Assembly: GCF_022819085.1 (NCBI RefSeq)
Contig: NZ_JALHAG010000001.1
Coordinates: 827,395-891,394, forward strand
Direction: 5' to 3'
From: Planococcus ruber
GTDB taxonomy: Bacteria > Bacillota > Bacilli > Bacillales_A > Planococcaceae
Length of the DNA: 64,000 bases
Part shown: one piece after another, positions 16,958 to 24,689 of the stretch
Layout: every line of letters begins with the position of its first letter
How positions within the stretch are numbered: the first letter of the stretch is position 1
Notes under the pieces: model-generated
Databases searched by the model: none
What the model was told of the DNA's origin: nothing
Seen by the model: only the letters and a program-made list of their open reading frames with translations
Translations under genes and position numbers: made by a program

Positions 16958-17800
16958 TTAAATGATGTTCAATTTATTCAATCGCATCGCTTGTGCCAGC
17001 GTATTGTGGATTTCCACGTTGTTGAAGTTGAGGCCCAGCTGGACAGCTGTTTGGGCAATATCCGGGCTGATTCCGGATAAGGCAGTTTCAACGCCGATTA
17101 AATTTAGGCCGTCAATCAATTGGAAAATTTGGTGGGCCACCATAGTATCGATGATCGGCACGCCGGATAAATCGATGAATAATTTGTTTAACCGCTGCTC
17201 AGCGCATTGCGACAAGGCTTTTTCAAAAATGATATGTGCCCGGTACGTATCGATTTCACCGACGAGCGGAAGGAATCCGATGTCATAGGCAAGTGAAATG
17301 ACGGGCGCACTCATCTCAACAATCATTTCCCGTTGGGCATTCAAACGGTTTTTCGTGGCAAGTGAATGCTGGAGTGTATACTCCAAAATGATGTGGTTGA
17401 TCGTTTCTACTACGCCGCGGTTCCACGCGATGATTTGTTTGATCGAGAGTTCATCCAAATTCGCTTCTGCATATTCTTCGATCAATTCCAGGTATTGCTG
17501 CTGAGTTCGGAAAAACTCCTCGATAATTTCTTCAAGTGGAGTCGTTAAATGCGCTTCATCTTTGGCAATGGCTTTAATCCAGTCTTGAAATTCCTCTATG
17601 CATTCCGTATCGTCTTTTTCGAACATGCCGCAAAACTGGACATGAAACGCATGGTTTTGTGCTTTGACTTGCTGAATCGTTTCCGGATCAGTTGAACCGT
17701 AGACCCCGTCTTTTGTCTTATCTAACGATTCATACCATTGTTCTGTCAGAAACTCCGTTTTGCTGCATAGAAAGGCGTGCAGTTTTTGGTCTCTCATCAT
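16958..17800 (-). CDS. RsbR-family STAS protein (stressosome type)
   Basis: RsbR paralogue of 280 aa. An N-terminal helical sensor region (residues 1-about 150, non-haem-globin-like by family) is followed by a C-terminal STAS domain (APVISLAYDIGFLPLVGEID, LFIDLSGVPIIDTMVA, GISPDIAQTAVQLG). Both threonines typical of the family are present: T219 (IIDT) and T251 (IAQT). These would be phosphorylated by an RsbT kinase inside a stressosome that activates sigB. The frame is open to TTG 17932, but ATG 17800 has TACGGAGGC upstream, gives the same length as the second paralogue at 31.7 kb, and leaves a good promoter in the leader. Confidence 0.85.
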   Translation of the reverse strand: MMRDQKLHAFLCSKTEFLTEQWYESLDKTKDGVYGSTDPETIQQVKAQNHAFHVQFCGMFEKDDTECIEEFQDWIKAIAKDEAHLTTPLEEIIEEFFRTQQQYLELIEEYAEANLDELSIKQIIAWNRGVVETINHIILEYTLQHSLATKNRLNAQREMIVEMSAPVISLAYDIGFLPLVGEIDTYRAHIIFEKALSQCAEQRLNKLFIDLSGVPIIDTMVAHQIFQLIDGLNLIGVETALSGISPDIAQTAVQLGLNFNNVEIHNTLAQAMRLNKLNII

Positions 17801-17907
17801 TTTGTTTTCCGCCTCCGTAAATTTGTATCCGCTTAATTTGCCTGCAATCCGCAGGAGGGCCATGTCATTTGCTCGAATTGCATTCAGGGAAAATGGCTCT
17901 GTCTTCC

Positions 17908-17937
17908 ATTGTAATATAGAACGGGCATCCAAATCAA
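17908..17937 (-). promoter_or_regulatory. sigA promoter of the RsbR paralogue
   Basis: Minus-strand TTGATT (17937-17932), 18-base spacer, TACAAT (17913-17908). Its position inside the longer open frame supports the shorter start at 17800. Confidence 0.5.
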
Positions 17938-17954
17938 AATAAAAAGGGGGAGAG

Positions 17955-17986
17955 AAAATAAAAAAGTCCAGCAGGATGCTGGACTT
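17955..17986 (-). terminator. Terminator of the CNNM/HlyC operon
   Basis: AAAGTCCAGCA / TGCTGGACTTT stem with T6 on the minus strand. Confidence 0.8.
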
Positions 17987-18008
17987 TGGAAAGGGTAAAA
18001 CTCATTTG

Positions 18009-19064
18009 TTAAATGGGATTGATTTCGAGAGACTCCTCGCTGATTTCCCCGACAATTTCCTCCAAAATATCTTCCATCGTCACAATGCCGGCTGTATGCC
18101 CGTCTGCTGCGGTAATAATCGCCATGTGTATGCGGCTTTGCTGCATTTTGTTCAGCACTTTTTGAATAGGCGTATTTTCGGGGAAGCTTGGCATTTTGTG
18201 GAGCAGCTCAGCAGGGTCCTGAACGCGACCGGCTGCCATTCCGGTCAACAATTCTTTCGTATTGATGAATCCCAGAATTCGGTCTTTGTCGCCGGATTCA
18301 GTCACAGGATAGCGGGTATATTCATGCTGGTCCAGTATACCGAAAAATTCTTCGCGTGAAAGACCTTGAGTGACCGTGATGATTTTTTCGCGGGGAATCA
18401 TGATATGCTTTACGATCCGCTCATCAAATTCAAAAATATTCTTTAGATAGGTTAATTCGGTTTGATTGATTTCCCCGCTTTTATAGCTTTCGGCCATAAT
18501 CAATTTCAGTTCTTCTTCAGAATGCGCTTCTTCATGGCCGGCAGGCTCTACTTTGAAAAGTTTAAGGAATAAGCGTGCTGAGCCGTTCATCACCCAGATA
18601 AACGGACTCATGATTTTGCCGAACCAGTAAAGGGGCGGTGCAAGAAGCAAGGTCATTCTTTCCGCAAATTGGATTGCTAAGGTTTTGGGCGCCAGTTCGC
18701 CGATGACTACGTGCAGGAACGTGACAATTCCAAGTGCGATTGCATAGGAAAGAGCGGTCGCTAAAGCTTCGGGCACAGCAAAATAGTCGAATGCGGGATG
18801 CAGCATTTTTTCGACTGTCGGCTTCCCCAATGCCCCGAGAATCAAAGCGGTTACGGTGATGCCGAGCTGGCATGCCGATAAATAGTAGTCAAGGTTATTG
18901 GCTACTTCTTTTGCGCGTATGGCTTTTTTATTGCCTTCTGAAATCAGTTGGTCGATTCTTGACATCCGCACCTTTAAAATAGCGAATTCAGCACCGACGA
19001 AAAATGCAGTCGCGAGAATCATCAGCGCAACGAGCAGCAGGTTAATGATTATTTGTCCTTCCAA
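18009..19064 (-). CDS. CNNM/HlyC family protein lacking the CorC domain
   Basis: Membrane protein of 351 aa. It has a DUF21/CNNM transmembrane domain (about 1-190, four hydrophobic segments, motif LSACQLGITVTALILGALG) followed by a CBS-domain pair (about 205-345, MIPREKIITVTQ, MEDILEEIVGEI). It stops just after the second CBS domain, so the C-terminal CorC_HlyC domain of its neighbour is missing. Relatives are linked to magnesium or other cation transport. The start is TTG 19064; the only strong ribosome site is 27 bases upstream across a small hairpin. It is the third gene of the merR operon. Confidence 0.85.
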   Translation of the reverse strand: MEGQIIINLLLVALMILATAFFVGAEFAILKVRMSRIDQLISEGNKKAIRAKEVANNLDYYLSACQLGITVTALILGALGKPTVEKMLHPAFDYFAVPEALATALSYAIALGIVTFLHVVIGELAPKTLAIQFAERMTLLLAPPLYWFGKIMSPFIWVMNGSARLFLKLFKVEPAGHEEAHSEEELKLIMAESYKSGEINQTELTYLKNIFEFDERIVKHIMIPREKIITVTQGLSREEFFGILDQHEYTRYPVTESGDKDRILGFINTKELLTGMAAGRVQDPAELLHKMPSFPENTPIQKVLNKMQQSRIHMAIITAADGHTAGIVTMEDILEEIVGEISEESLEINPI

Positions 19065-19097
19065 TATGGCTCCCCTTCGATAGGGGATTCACCTCCG
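19065..19097 (-). promoter_or_regulatory. Hairpin-bridged ribosome binding site, copy 2
   Basis: On the minus strand the order is CGGAGGTGAA, stem TCCCCT-ATCGA-AGGGGA, GCCATA, then TTG. Removing the 17-base hairpin leaves 10 bases between GGAGG and the start codon. AGGGGA inside the stem could act as a weak alternative site. Confidence 0.55.
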
Positions 19098-19130
19098 TTA
19101 ACTAGTCAAAAACAGAATGGGCATGCAGGG

Positions 19131-20435
19131 TTATTCAGGTTCTCGATGGAACATGATTTGCTTGATTTGCTGGTTATCCATTTCAGTGACGGTCCACAAA
19201 GAATTTTCTTTCGTCAAGGTATCGCCGGTTTGGACTTCCCCGAGGCTTTTGAAATGGACCCAGCCGCCAATCGTATCAATATCGGTGCTTTCCTCAAAAG
19301 TCAGGCCAAATCGTTCTTCAAGATCGCTTAGCAGGACCCGCCCGTTGATCAAATACTGGTGTTCGCCGATTTGGTCAATTTCCGGCTGTTCGTCTTCATC
19401 AAATTCATCGCGGATTTCCCCGACGATTTCTTCCAGAATGTCTTCCAACGTCAGCATCCCGGCAGTTCCGCCGTACTCATCTGCGACGATGGCCATATGG
19501 ACGCGGGCGTGCTGCATGCGCAGCAGTGCGTTCTGCAAGCCGGTCATTTCAAAAACGGTCGGCACTTCAAGCACAAAATCCTGCAGCTGCCAAGGGCGTC
19601 CTGCAACGATGTGCGGAAGCATTTTCTTGGCGCTGACAAAGCCGATGATGCGGTCTTTATCGCCGTCTTCGGTCACCGGATAGCGTGTGTAATTGTTTTC
19701 ATCCAGCACCTTGACGATGTCATCCAGCGGCATGTCTTTATCCAATGTAATCAATTCGGTGCGCGGGACCATGATATCTTTCGCTGCACGTTCATCGAAT
19801 GTAAAGACGTTTTCCATATAAGACAGCTCGGTTTCATTGAGTTCGCCGCCTTCATAGCTCTGGGCCATGACAATCTTCAACTCATCTTCCGAGTAGGCTT
19901 GGTCATGTCCGGCAGGTTGAACGCCGAACGCTCTTAAAAGAAGGCGGGCAGCCCCGTTTAATAACCAAATAAATGGCTTCAATGCTTTGCCGAACCAGTA
20001 AAGCGGCAGGGCAAGCAATAACGACATTTTTTCCGCATATTCGATTGCCAATGTTTTCGGTGCCATTTCACCCAGCACCACGTGCAAATAAGTGACAAGA
20101 AAGAAGGCAATCGCGTAAGACGAAGCAGATGCAACCGCATCCGAAACCGAAAGAAATTCAAATATCGGATACATGAGACGTTCAACAGTCGGTTTTCCGA
20201 GCGCTCCAAGTCCGAGTGCCGTGACCGTAATGCCGAGCTGGCAAGCGGATAGGTAATAATCCAAGTCGCCGGCGACCTTTTTAGCCGTCACGGCTTTTTT
20301 ATTGCCTTCTGCAATCAGCTGATCCAGGCGCGACATGCGAATTTTGACGACCGCAAATTCCGAGCCGACAAAAAATGCCGTCAGCGCGAGTAATAGTACC
20401 AATAATCCCAAATTCAGTATCGTAATTATGTCCAC
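19131..20435 (-). CDS. CNNM/HlyC family protein with CBS pair and CorC domain
   Basis: Full-length family member (434 aa): CNNM/DUF21 membrane domain (about 1-190), CBS pair (about 205-335, IMVPRTELITLDKD, TLEDILEEIVGEI) and a C-terminal CorC_HlyC domain (about 350-425, GEHQYLINGRVLLSDLEE, DTIGGWVHFKSLG). The likely role is cation (Mg2+ or Co2+) efflux or homeostasis; the older name haemolysin C is misleading. It has a GTG start at 20435 with a hairpin-bridged ribosome site. The truncated paralogue follows 66 bases downstream and is very similar through the membrane and CBS parts, indicating tandem duplication. Confidence 0.88.
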   Translation of the reverse strand: MDIITILNLGLLVLLLALTAFFVGSEFAVVKIRMSRLDQLIAEGNKKAVTAKKVAGDLDYYLSACQLGITVTALGLGALGKPTVERLMYPIFEFLSVSDAVASASSYAIAFFLVTYLHVVLGEMAPKTLAIEYAEKMSLLLALPLYWFGKALKPFIWLLNGAARLLLRAFGVQPAGHDQAYSEDELKIVMAQSYEGGELNETELSYMENVFTFDERAAKDIMVPRTELITLDKDMPLDDIVKVLDENNYTRYPVTEDGDKDRIIGFVSAKKMLPHIVAGRPWQLQDFVLEVPTVFEMTGLQNALLRMQHARVHMAIVADEYGGTAGMLTLEDILEEIVGEIRDEFDEDEQPEIDQIGEHQYLINGRVLLSDLEERFGLTFEESTDIDTIGGWVHFKSLGEVQTGDTLTKENSLWTVTEMDNQQIKQIMFHREPE

Positions 20436-20466
20436 TTATGTTCCCTGTTAAAGGGATTCACCTCCG
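20436..20466 (-). promoter_or_regulatory. Hairpin-bridged ribosome binding site, copy 1
   Basis: On the minus strand the order is CGGAGGTGAA, stem TCCCT-TTAAC-AGGGA, ACATAA, then GTG. Removing the 15-base hairpin leaves 10 bases between GGAGG and the start codon, the same as in copy 2 although stem and loop sequences differ. Confidence 0.55.
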
Positions 20467-20473
20467 AAATTAG

Positions 20474-20860
20474 TTACAGCAGAGCGAGCAGGGAGGCAAT
20501 AGCCACCAATTTGCTCTCAAGCGCTCTGCTGATCTGCACTTTGACATGCGTCGGTGCATCTTTCATTTGTTCTTCTAAGCGGATGATCTTTTTTTGCAGG
20601 CAATCGAATTCTTCGTATACGTCTTCAGCGAGTACATCTGTTTCCGGCAGCTGGCTTGAATCGAGAAGCTCTTTGATCTCAGCGATCGACAGCCGCTGGT
20701 TTTTCAATTGGTGGATCCGTTCGAGCGTCTTTAGCACTGAGTCGGGATAGAGCCGGTAATTCTTTTCCGAGCGCTCAACTGACAATAACCCGCGATTCGT
20801 ATAATAATCGATTGTTCTGATTGATACTCCGCTTAATTGGGCAACTTCGCCAATCTTCAT
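20474..20860 (-). CDS. MerR family regulator
   Basis: Regulator of 128 aa with an N-terminal MerR winged helix (MKIGEVAQLSGVSIRTIDYYTNRGLL, then NYRLYPDSVLKTLERI) and a C-terminal coiled coil (about 75-115). No metal-binding cysteines are visible in the effector region; the only Cys is C93-like in EEFDCLQ. ATG 20860 has GGGAAGGGA upstream; the longer frame lacks a site. It is followed after 38 bases by the two CNNM/HlyC genes and so probably regulates that operon. Confidence 0.86.
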   Translation of the reverse strand: MKIGEVAQLSGVSIRTIDYYTNRGLLSVERSEKNYRLYPDSVLKTLERIHQLKNQRLSIAEIKELLDSSQLPETDVLAEDVYEEFDCLQKKIIRLEEQMKDAPTHVKVQISRALESKLVAIASLLALL

Positions 20861-21020
20861 TAATCCCTTCCCAATGCAAACGCCTCCTTTTTTAGTTAAA
20901 AATAGTTTAGCATGCCGGCTCAAAAACTATACAGTGAAACGTGCTGGTTTACCGGTCGAAATCATTGCTTTTTTTTCGCGCCGCCATTTTTTGATTAAGA
21001 AGAAAGGGCTTAGCAGCGGG

Positions 21021-21419
21021 CTACACTTTCGCCGCCCAAATTTCAATTTCAACCTTTATTTCCGGCCATCCCAGTTCCATGATGTAGCCGATTGTCATGG
21101 CGGGATAATCGTCTCCGAACATGGCAGACCATTCGCTGCACATAAAATCCCAGTCGATCTTTTCCGTAGCCCAGATGTTCACTTTGATGATATCGGCTGC
21201 TGAAAGCTGTTCGGATTCCAGCACCGCCCGGATGTTTTGGAACGTATAGGTGATTTGCCGATTCAAGCTATCAGGGAGCTTTCCGTTTTCATCCAGGCCG
21301 ATTTGCCCGGAAGTCACGTACAGTTCAGCGTTTCTAGGGATTTTCGTAATATGTGTGTAGTTGCCGACAGGCTCAGAGACGCAGGCTGGATTTTTTTGTG
21401 TGATTTTATCGTTTTCCAT
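21021..21419 (-). CDS. RidA family protein
   Basis: Protein of 132 aa of the RidA/YjgF/UK114 family, which includes trimeric enamine/imine deaminases protecting against 2-aminoacrylate. Seen features are ELYVTSGQIGLDENGKLP, the helix QITYTFQNIRAVLES, and AMTIGYIMELGWPEIKVEIEIWAAKV at the end. In this copy the usual catalytic Arg in the (P)AR(S/A) motif is replaced by PAMTIGY, so deaminase activity is doubtful and it may belong to a divergent subgroup. ATG 21419 has GAGGAG upstream. Confidence 0.82.
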   Translation of the reverse strand: MENDKITQKNPACVSEPVGNYTHITKIPRNAELYVTSGQIGLDENGKLPDSLNRQITYTFQNIRAVLESEQLSAADIIKVNIWATEKIDWDFMCSEWSAMFGDDYPAMTIGYIMELGWPEIKVEIEIWAAKV

Positions 21420-21566
21420 TTCACTGCTCCTCACTTATATAGAAATAAAATAATTTCGGATGTTACTAGCTTTCTTGAAAACCATGGCCAATCCCTTTAT
21501 TTAGACATTAAAGTCTTCATCAAAATGCGGAATTCTCATAAAATATATTATTTTATTTAAAAAAAG

Positions 21567-21592
21567 TGATCTAAACCATTTCTTCCTGCGTT
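21567..21592 (+). promoter_or_regulatory. ECF-sigma promoter of surface protein A
   Basis: TGATCT (21567-21572), 16-base spacer, CGTT (21589-21592). It shares AGTGATCTA and the exact spacing with the promoter of surface protein B. Confidence 0.65.
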
Positions 21593-21639
21593 TTGTTGGC
21601 AGTACAAAAAATTAAACAGGAAAAAAGGAGATGTTTTAG

Positions 21640-23004
21640 ATGAAAATGAACAAACTATTAGTAGCTCTTCCATTAACCCTTTCATTATTGGTGCCGACAG
21701 CGGCATTGGCAGACGGACATGAATCACATTCAGCACCGGCTTCAGCTTCAGCAATGGAAGCGGGTACGGCAACACCGGCGGCAGAACTTCGGATCGCATT
21801 GGATACGGTATTGACGGAGCATGCTTTCCTGGCAGTTGAGGCGATGAGAAAAGGCGTAGACGGCGCTGAAGATTTTGATCAGGCTTCTGGAGCGCTTCTT
21901 GCAAACGCCGATGATTTAAAAGCGGCAGTCGCTTCTGTTTACGGTGACGAAGGTGCAGCGCAATTCGATGAAATCTGGAAATCGCATATCGGCTATTTTG
22001 TTGATTATGTAACAGCGACTGCGAAAGAGGACCAGGCTGGAAAAGACAAAGCCTTGGCAGATTTGGAAGAATACAAGAAAACACAATCGGACTTTTTCGA
22101 CGCAGCGACTGAAGGTCGTTTACCGGCAGCAGCTGTTCAAGAAGGACTGGATATGCACGTGGATCAATTAGTAGAAGCTTTTGATGCTTATGTAGCTGGT
22201 GATTTTGAAACAGCGTACGCACTTGAACGCGAATCGATCCATCACATGAGCATGTTCGCAGAAACTTTGTCTGTAGCAATCGCAGACCAGTTCCCAGAGA
22301 AATTCGATAATACGAATCCGGATACACCGGCTGTTGACTTACGTGCTCAATTGAACATGACCTTTACAGAGCATGCCGGCTTAGCGGCAATGACGATGCA
22401 GGACGGAGCAGACGGAGCGGAAAGTTTCGACCAGGCATCTGCCGCGCTGCTTGCGAACGCTGACGATTTAACTGCAGCTGTTGCATCGGTCTACGGCGAT
22501 GAAGCTGGAGCTCAGTTTGAAGAAATCTGGAAATCACATATTGGCTACTTTGTTGATTACGTAGTAGCGACAGGCGAAGGCAATATGGAAGGCCAGGAAA
22601 AAGCGAAAGCTGATTTGGATCAATACATCATCGAACAAGCGGCACTTCTTGATGCAGCCACTGAAGGCCGTGTACCGGCAGATGCGTTAGAAGAAGGCTT
22701 GAAAGCACACACGGGCCAATTGTTAGCAGCTTTTGACTCTTACGTTGCAGGAGACTTCGATGCCGCTTATAACTCGATTCGTGAAGCATATGCGCACATG
22801 TCAATGCCAGCAGCCGGATTATCGGCAGCCATCGTTGACCAGTTCCCGGATCAGTTCGGGGCTGCTACAATGCCATCTGAAATGCCGGCAACAGGTATGG
22901 GCGGAACAGCCGCTTCATCCACAACGCCGTTCCTATGGATCATGGCCGGTTTGATGTTAGCGGCTCTTGCTACAACAGTGGCGGTCCGTTACCGCAAGCA
23001 ATAA
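21640..23004 (+). CDS. Cell-wall protein A with two helical His-bearing repeats and MPATG anchor
   Basis: Secreted protein of 454 aa. The signal peptide ends near ALADGHESH (cleavage after about residue 24). Two tandem repeats of about 175 residues (about 49-224 and 233-405) share TEHA-LA, VASVYGDE, IWKSHIGYFVDYV, AATEGR-PA, FD-YVAGDF--AY, HMSM and DQFP. Each repeat reads as a four-helix bundle with conserved His at TEH, KSH, the third helix and HM. The C terminus has MPATG (415-419), a hydrophobic helix and RYRKQ, which forms a sortase sorting signal with Met in place of Leu. I do not recognise the family; metal or haem binding is only a guess. RBS AAAGGAGATG. Confidence 0.85.
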   Translation: MKMNKLLVALPLTLSLLVPTAALADGHESHSAPASASAMEAGTATPAAELRIALDTVLTEHAFLAVEAMRKGVDGAEDFDQASGALLANADDLKAAVASVYGDEGAAQFDEIWKSHIGYFVDYVTATAKEDQAGKDKALADLEEYKKTQSDFFDAATEGRLPAAAVQEGLDMHVDQLVEAFDAYVAGDFETAYALERESIHHMSMFAETLSVAIADQFPEKFDNTNPDTPAVDLRAQLNMTFTEHAGLAAMTMQDGADGAESFDQASAALLANADDLTAAVASVYGDEAGAQFEEIWKSHIGYFVDYVVATGEGNMEGQEKAKADLDQYIIEQAALLDAATEGRVPADALEEGLKAHTGQLLAAFDSYVAGDFDAAYNSIREAYAHMSMPAAGLSAAIVDQFPDQFGAATMPSEMPATGMGGTAASSTTPFLWIMAGLMLAALATTVAVRYRKQ

Positions 23005-23021
23005 AGAACAGAAAATCTTAA

Positions 23022-23055
23022 AAGCAAATCCGGATTTACCGGATTTGCTTTTTTT
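23022..23055 (+). terminator. Terminator of surface protein A
   Basis: AAGCAAATCCGG / CCGGATTTGCTT stem followed by T7. Confidence 0.85.
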
Positions 23056-23109
23056 CTTGCTTGTTATTGACCGTAAAATTAAAGAAGCGGCTGTTCCTGC
23101 GAATTTAAA

Positions 23110-23190
23110 ATACGCTCAGTTAAGGAAGAAATACGCCCAGTAGTCGAAAGAATACGCCCAGTTAAGACGGAAATACGCCCGAATAAAACC
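23110..23190. repeat. Four-copy array with exact 21-bp period (ATACGCCCAG core)
   Basis: ATACGCTCAG at 23110, ATACGCCCAG at 23131 and 23152 and ATACGCCCGA at 23173; each start is 21 bases after the last. Units read about AAGAAATACGCCCAGTTAAG. It is non-coding, between surface protein A and the sortase. Confidence 0.75.
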
Positions 23191-23262
23191 GATAGTAAAA
23201 ATAGTCTTAGAAAAGAGTTTCCGCTCGAAGAAGTCGATTCGCTGCTTCAGTCGAGGCTCTCA

Positions 23263-23466
23263 TTACTGTTCGAATGAGGACATAACTTTATTAAAAGCGA
23301 AGAAAGTAAAAATCAGCATGAGTAACAAAAGGGAGCCCTGCGACAATCCCTGCATCGAATCGTTTAAGAAAGAGCGAATGTAACGAACTCGCATCATTGC
23401 AAGGGTGGACGCCCGAGAGGCTGCTTCAGCATCCGTCGTATAGAAAATATTCCACACTTTTTTCAC
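23263..23466 (-). CDS. Doubtful small membrane ORF (67 aa)
   Basis: A GTG-started frame with one C-terminal hydrophobic helix (SLLLLMLIFTFFAFNKV) and a charged N-terminal half. No clear ribosome site or terminator is seen, and no family is recognised. It may be a decayed fragment. The surrounding gap 23191-23630 shows nothing else. Confidence 0.25.
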   Translation of the reverse strand: MKKVWNIFYTTDAEAASRASTLAMMRVRYIRSFLNDSMQGLSQGSLLLLMLIFTFFAFNKVMSSFEQ

Positions 23467-23630
23467 CGCATAGACTCGAAGAAAAATACCGCCTGAAAAT
23501 CTTTTAACTTATCTTCAAGTTATAAAAACGAAGTGCGTCAGGCATTAACAAAAAGAATCAGTAAAACCACAATCCACTTTCTTGGCTAAAGTCCAAGAGA
23601 AACCTGATAACCAGAAAAACTTTTAAAAGC

Positions 23631-23675
23631 AAATAAAAACTGTGGAAGCCCTTTAGATAAGCTTCCACAGTTTTT
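23631..23675 (-). terminator. Terminator of the sortase gene
   Basis: ACTGTGGAAGC / GCTTCCACAGT stem extended by A/T pairs, overlapping the sortase stop by two bases, then T-rich on the minus strand. Confidence 0.8.
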
Positions 23676-24624
23676 ATTTTAACGCTTCTGCTTTCTTGGA
23701 TTCTTTCAAGTCTACATCGACGGAGGAAACGTAGTAGCGCTTGCCTTCGCTTGGCTCGATCGTAATATTCTTGCGGTCGAACAGGGAGACGGTTTCAATT
23801 TTCTTCATTTCACCGGATGCAATGTCCTCTTCATAGACGCGGTAGCCGATAATGGCATCGTCCCGTACAGCATGCCACGAAACATTGAAATCAGTTGCAG
23901 TGACATTCTCCGGTGCTTTAGGAGCTGCAATTTCAACTGCCGAGTCGGAGATGAGTTCAGCTGTTACCACCAATCGTTCTTCGTGCGAACCGATATCACG
24001 GTTAAAGTCGCCAGTACAAGTAATGAGGTTGATGAACCGTCCGTCTGCATTTCCGAAGATTTCTTCAATCGGTGCTGCATCGGTTTCATAGCTTGCCAGT
24101 TTTTGAACTTCAAATACCATTTCCCGGCCTGTTGCATTAAATAGTTTCACTTGATCACCAGGCTTAACGTCTTTCAGCTCGTAGAATACGGCTGGGCCGG
24201 TCAAGCTGTCGACATGGCCAGCAAGGACAGCATGTCCTTTAGCGCCAGCTTTGAAACCGGGTTCAAACCAGCCTACTTGATCGACATCTTCTGGGACGCC
24301 CATTTCGCCATTTTCAAGGATCCCAGTCGGTTCGATTGCTGCCTCAACTCCGATGGACTCGATTTCGATGCGCGTCGGCTCCATGCCTTTAATGCTTTCT
24401 TGCCGTTGTTTTTGGACCATTTCCAGTTTTTCGCGCTGTTCAGGAAAGATGGGGAATTCGGCGATTTTGTCGACAACATTTCCCGCCGTCACTTCTTTTT
24501 CACTGTTTTCTTCAAGTTGTACGCTTTCTTCTTTATCCGCCGGGCCATTCGCCAACGGCTTTAAAATGAAAAATAAGGCAGCGACCAAAAAAACGGCGAT
24601 GCCCATTGTCACAATCTGCTTCAT
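23674..24624 (-). CDS. Class F-like sortase with C-terminal FN3-like domain
   Basis: Membrane-anchored transpeptidase of 316 aa. The signal/membrane helix spans 4-24 and a charged linker continues to about 80. The sortase core (about 83-225) has catalytic H137 (LAGHVDS), C203 (LITCTGDF) and R217 (EERLVVTAE). Residues about 236-305 (APENVTATDFNVSWHAV, IIGYRVYEED, YYVSSVDVD) read as a fibronectin type III-like domain, an uncommon addition to a sortase. It follows surface protein B by 66 bases, with a hairpin between them. It probably anchors the two MPATG proteins. The class assignment is by eye. Confidence 0.87.
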   Translation of the reverse strand: MKQIVTMGIAVFLVAALFFILKPLANGPADKEESVQLEENSEKEVTAGNVVDKIAEFPIFPEQREKLEMVQKQRQESIKGMEPTRIEIESIGVEAAIEPTGILENGEMGVPEDVDQVGWFEPGFKAGAKGHAVLAGHVDSLTGPAVFYELKDVKPGDQVKLFNATGREMVFEVQKLASYETDAAPIEEIFGNADGRFINLITCTGDFNRDIGSHEERLVVTAELISDSAVEIAAPKAPENVTATDFNVSWHAVRDDAIIGYRVYEEDIASGEMKKIETVSLFDRKNITIEPSEGKRYYVSSVDVDLKESKKAEALK

Positions 24625-24652
24625 TTTCCATCCCTCCCATTAAAGTAGGAAT

Positions 24653-24676
24653 AGAGAGGGCTAAAAAGCCCTCTCT
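24653..24676 (-). promoter_or_regulatory. Intergenic hairpin between surface protein B and sortase
   Basis: AGAGAGGGCT / AGCCCTCTCT, a 10-bp stem with a 4-base loop and no T-run after it on the minus strand. It may attenuate read-through or protect the upstream message, giving more surface protein than sortase. Confidence 0.5.
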
Positions 24677-24689
24677 TATTTCCTGTCAT

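Noticed and set aside
21557-22327. Long minus-strand frame (256 codons)
   Set aside because: It is antisense to surface protein A, has a Leu/His/Arg-rich composition typical of an opposite-strand shadow, and has no ribosome site.
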